Assembly (NCBI GenBank): GCA_955652215.1
Contig: CATPAX010000038.1
Span: 1-7,376, forward strand
From: an uncultured Solirubrobacteraceae bacterium
GTDB lineage: Bacteria > Actinomycetota > Thermoleophilia > Solirubrobacterales > Solirubrobacteraceae
Direction of reading: 5' to 3'
Length of the DNA: 7,376 bases
Part shown: positions 5,603-7,376 of the stretch, piece after piece
Position numbering within the stretch: the first letter of the stretch is position 1
Layout of the letters: every line of letters begins with the position of its first letter
Translations under genes and position numbers: made by a program
Notes under the pieces: model-generated
Databases searched by the model: none
Told to the model about the DNA's origin: nothing
Seen by the model: the letters and a program-made list of their open reading frames with translations, nothing else

Positions 5603-6514
5603 CTAAACGGGCGCGGTGCCCGCTTCGGGCTCGTCCGCCGCGTCGGGCTCGTCCGACGCCTCCGGCTCGTCGGAGGCGTCCGAGCGACGGTCGGCCAAGA
5701 CCACGAGCAGCGTCTCTGAGCCATCGCCGGGCTCGATCACGAGCTCGTCGACAAGCATCCCCAGCGGAGATCGAGGGCGCGCCGGCCCAGTGTCCTGCTC
5801 GAGGCGCGCTCCGCTACCCGTTCGCAGCGGGCCGACTCTCAGCTCCAGCTTGCCGTCACTCGCGCCGAGCGCGAACCCGATCCAGTCCGAGCCGGCGGAG
5901 CGCTCGGCATGGGCGGCGATTGCGTCGGCGATCAGATAGATGTCCGAGAAGCGATCGAACGAGAACCGCGCGCTGGCAGCCAGCGCCCTGGCCACTCGAC
6001 CCATCACCCCGGCGAGCAGCGCGACCGGAGCGAGCGTCACGGAAACCTCGCCGGCCAGGTTTCCGGCAGCCGGGTCTCCCGGGCTCGGGAGCGCTTGCGA
6101 AGGCGCCGCAGGGCTCTCAGCACCGGCCGAGGCGAACTCCATACGCACCTCGGTTCCGCCGCCTTTCCCGCCGAGGACCTCGACCCGAGCTGAAAGCGCA
6201 CTTATGACCGCGAGGCCGACCCCCATCCGCTCTTCGGATGAGACCACCTGCTGGAAACCCCGCCCATGGTCTCGGACCGTCACCCCGACTGTCGCCTCCT
6301 GGACGTCCAGGTGCACGGACAGCGGCCCCGGCTCCCCGTTGTAGGCGTGAACGACGACGTTGTTGCAGGCCTCGCTGACGGCGGTCTTCAGGTCGTCGAG
6401 CAATTCCGGCTCCAATCCGAGCGTGTCGGCGCTCGCCGCAAGCATCGCGCGCACGAGCGTCACGCACCCGGGACGGCTGTCCAGCTCGAGACGAACCTTT
6501 CCTTTGCGCTGCAT
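5603..6514 (-). CDS. RsbW/SpoIIAB-like ATP-binding regulator with degenerate second domain
   Basis: A 303-residue protein. Residues 5-127 form a GHKL-type ATPase domain of the anti-sigma factor/serine kinase class: N box with E48, N51 and N52 (SEACNNVVVHAY), G1 box D82-H-G84-R-G86, G2 box G98-V-G100-L101 and GGGTEV at 118-123. Such proteins bind a sigma factor or phosphorylate a STAS-domain antagonist. A Pro/Ala-rich linker (about 130-153) leads to residues 155-276, whose layout (SDIYLIADAIAAHA, then DGKLELRV, then LGMLVDELVIEPGDGSETLLVVL) mirrors the first domain but has lost the N-box Asn pair and the DxGxG, so it probably cannot bind ATP. The tail holds three [SA]DEP[ED]A repeats (281-298). 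ATG at 6514 overlaps the acetyltransferase stop by one base (TGATG); GTG at 6517 is the alternative, and both imply coupling. No sigma factor or STAS gene is in the window, so the partner is unknown. Confidence 0.85.
   Translation of the reverse strand: MQRKGKVRLELDSRPGCVTLVRAMLAASADTLGLEPELLDDLKTAVSEACNNVVVHAYNGEPGPLSVHLDVQEATVGVTVRDHGRGFQQVVSSEERMGVGLAVISALSARVEVLGGKGGGTEVRMEFASAGAESPAAPSQALPSPGDPAAGNLAGEVSVTLAPVALLAGVMGRVARALAASARFSFDRFSDIYLIADAIAAHAERSAGSDWIGFALGASDGKLELRVGPLRTGSGARLEQDTGPARPRSPLGMLVDELVIEPGDGSETLLVVLADRRSDASDEPEASDEPDAADEPEAGTAPV
5655..5680. repeat. Perfect 10-bp inverted repeat inside the acidic-tail coding region
   Basis: GACGCCTCCG (5655-5664) and CGGAGGCGTC (5671-5680) are perfect complements around a 6-nt loop. 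The stem lies in the 3' part of the minus-strand ATP-binding regulator gene, within the [SA]DEP[ED]A repeat coding region, and 73-98 nt beyond the stop of the convergent plus-strand copper gene. Since only 20 bp separate the two genes, this hairpin could end or protect the copper-gene transcript. No T-tract follows. The tail's repetitive codons are another sufficient cause. Confidence 0.35.
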
Positions 6515-7032
6515 CACATGTGAACCGTGGATGGACTTTCCCGATCATGCAGGCCGCCAAACGATGTCATAGCCATCTCGAACGCCAGCTCCTCCCAGTC
6601 CACCACCCGGTCGTATCCAACCTCAGCGTAGACCTTGTTGGATGTCGGGTTGGCTAGATCTGTGCTGAGGATGCAGGTTCGCGCGCCGCCCGCGAGCGCC
6701 ATCCGGCTCGCCGCCGCCACGGCCGTGCCCGCGTAGCCCCGGCGGCGGTACTCCCGGGGGGTGAACACGGGGCCGACCCGAACCACGCCGGCGACGGCAT
6801 GATTGAGGCCCACGAGCGACACCGGCCCGTTGTGGTCCCAGACATGCAGCAGCCCGTCGGTCATCCGCCCGTCCACCATCGACTCCGTCCGGGCGCCCAC
6901 CACTTCCGCGTCCCGCGCGAACTCCTGCATCCACTCGATCATCAGCCCGCGCTCGTCCGGCGCAGGGGAGCGCAGGCGGCCGGGAGCGGGGCGCGGCAGG
7001 TCGCGAACCTCCCCGAGCTGGTGAACCGCCAT
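6514..7032 (-). CDS. GNAT-family N-acetyltransferase (C-terminal catalytic domain)
   Basis: A 172-residue ORF containing the acetyl-CoA-binding GNAT core. VRVGPVFTPREYRRRGYAG (84-102) is motif A, with the R-x-x-G-x-A loop at 96-101. A helix with TAVAAASRMAL follows, then ILSTDLANPTSNKVYAEVGY (121-140), the usual 'NP.SN..Y...GY' motif, and a closing FEMA strand. RPAPGRLR (14-21) and MIEWMQEFA (31-39) resemble the region linking the N-terminal lobe to the GNAT lobe in larger (about 280-residue) actinobacterial acetyltransferases. The equivalent of their N-terminal lobe is missing in this frame, because an in-frame stop lies at 7114. The substrate is unknown. The stop overlaps the start of the downstream ATP-binding regulator, so the two are translated together. 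The ATG at 7032 is only the best visible start; ATG at 6942 would give an even shorter protein lacking the linker. It may be a truncated but active enzyme or part of a decayed gene. Confidence 0.7.
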   Translation of the reverse strand: MAVHQLGEVRDLPRPAPGRLRSPAPDERGLMIEWMQEFARDAEVVGARTESMVDGRMTDGLLHVWDHNGPVSLVGLNHAVAGVVRVGPVFTPREYRRRGYAGTAVAAASRMALAGGARTCILSTDLANPTSNKVYAEVGYDRVVDWEELAFEMAMTSFGGLHDRESPSTVHM

Positions 7033-7230
7033 CCGCCTGAGGGTTCGCGTGGAGCCTCTCGGTTCGACCGGCCCACGCTTGCGCGATCGCTCGGATGCTT
7101 TCCGGCGTCCCGGTCACAGGAACTCCCGCGCACGATCCGCGACCTTCCCGGGATCCCTGGTCACGATCACGCGCATCCACCGGATGATCGCCCACTCGGC
7201 GGCGTCGCGTTGCCACGAGACGTTCGCGCT
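7033..7230 (-). pseudogene. Frame-broken upstream remnant of the GNAT acetyltransferase
   Basis: Upstream of the GNAT ORF the minus strand still reads like the inter-lobe part of this acetyltransferase family, but in changing frames. In the frame ending at the TGA at 7116-7114 it gives VSWQRDAAEWAIIRWMRVIV and then TRDPGKVADRAREFL. In the neighbouring frame, starting at about 7126, it gives GVPVTGTPESIRAIAQAWAG, resembling the '...GVTG.PE.ARAFAEAWA.RTG' stretch of the family. The first frame then returns with RTLRRMAVHQLGEVRDLP into the 172-residue ORF. A one-base loss near 7120 and a one-base gain near 7040-7070 would explain this. The first 60-70 family residues are not present before the divergent gene at 7269. 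A GTG at 7117 overlapping the TGA could also start a short separate peptide. Homology is judged by eye. Confidence 0.4.
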
Positions 7231-7268
7231 GCCCTGGGCGCATGGTGTTGCGCTGGTAGGTTGCGCCG

Positions 7269-7376
7269 ATGACCTCACTCCCAGAATCCGCCCTCAGAGT
7301 TCTCGTGTCCGCCGGACTCGCCCACCTGGTGACGATCGAACCCGACGGCAAACCGCAGGTCTCGATCGTGTGGGTC
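7269..7376 (+). CDS. PPOX-class (probably F420-dependent) oxidoreductase, N-terminal part
   Basis: Thirty-six codons starting at ATG 7269 and still open at the window edge. After a short helical lead (ESALRVLVSAG) comes LAHLVTIEPDGKPQVSIVWV, the first strands of the split beta-barrel flavin-binding fold in pyridoxamine 5'-phosphate oxidase-like proteins. The pattern 'hLaTl.pDG.Pq.spVWv' is typical of the actinobacterial F420-dependent branch. These enzymes reduce or oxidise small molecules with F420 or FMN; which cofactor is used cannot be read from this fragment. GGTAGG about 11 nt before the ATG is a weak ribosome-binding site. The gene is divergent from the acetyltransferase remnant. Confidence 0.75.
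   Translation, partial: MTSLPESALRVLVSAGLAHLVTIEPDGKPQVSIVWV

Noticed and set aside
5629..5680. CRISPR-like or tandem-repeat array in the short GC-rich repeats
   Set aside because: The repeats are the codons of the acidic [SA]DEP[ED]A protein tail, with no unique spacers.
5278..6207. Plus-strand open frame spanning the end of the copper gene and the anti-sigma-type gene (309 codons)
   Set aside because: Arg/Ser/Pro/Ala-rich composition crossing two well-supported genes; no domain seen.

Overview
The window looks like chromosomal DNA from a high-GC actinobacterium. The protein style (the small CxC...CxxC zinc-ribbon protein, the F420/PPOX-type oxidoreductase, the GNAT family) suggests the Thermoleophilia/Solirubrobacterales, but this is a similarity judgement from memory, not a search. 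No rRNA, tRNA, CRISPR array or transposase was seen.

Left part (1-3513, minus strand): a cytochrome c maturation (Ccm, System I) operon, transcribed right to left. The order is ccmE (heme chaperone), ccmF (heme lyase), a short CcmI-like membrane protein, then a SecG-like ORF. CcmE carries a CxxxY motif where classical CcmE has the heme-binding HxxxY. The segment at 1-320 is a 97% copy of 705-1024. As a result the SecG ORF is fused in frame to the last 59 residues of CcmF and is followed by a second, edge-truncated copy of the CcmI-like gene. The simplest explanation is a tandem duplication of a 704-bp unit running from the 3' end of ccmF to the 3' end of secG. That model predicts an intact secG just left of the window.

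Middle (3502-5582): a divergent intergenic region with an AT-rich island, two short palindromes and a helically phased direct repeat. It is followed on the plus strand by a small zinc-ribbon protein and a secreted 535-residue copper protein. In the copper protein I see a full ligand set resembling peptidylglycine/dopamine-type type II copper monooxygenases (HH, H, HxH, M), followed by a C-terminal type 1 copper (cupredoxin) domain. This is the most unusual gene here: an apparent oxygenase core with its own built-in electron-transfer domain.

Right part (5603-7376): a minus-strand pair with overlapping stop and start codons. It consists of a GNAT acetyltransferase and an RsbW/SpoIIAB-like ATP-binding protein. 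The latter has an intact N-terminal GHKL domain, an apparently degenerate second copy of that fold and an acidic repeat tail. The GNAT gene seems to have lost its proper N-terminus: upstream family-like sequence continues but crosses two compensating frame changes and a stop. A PPOX/F420-type oxidoreductase starts divergently at 7269 and runs off the window.

Functional themes are extracytoplasmic heme and copper redox chemistry (Ccm proteins, copper monooxygenase-like protein) and, separately, a partner-switching regulator module whose sigma factor and antagonist are not in view.
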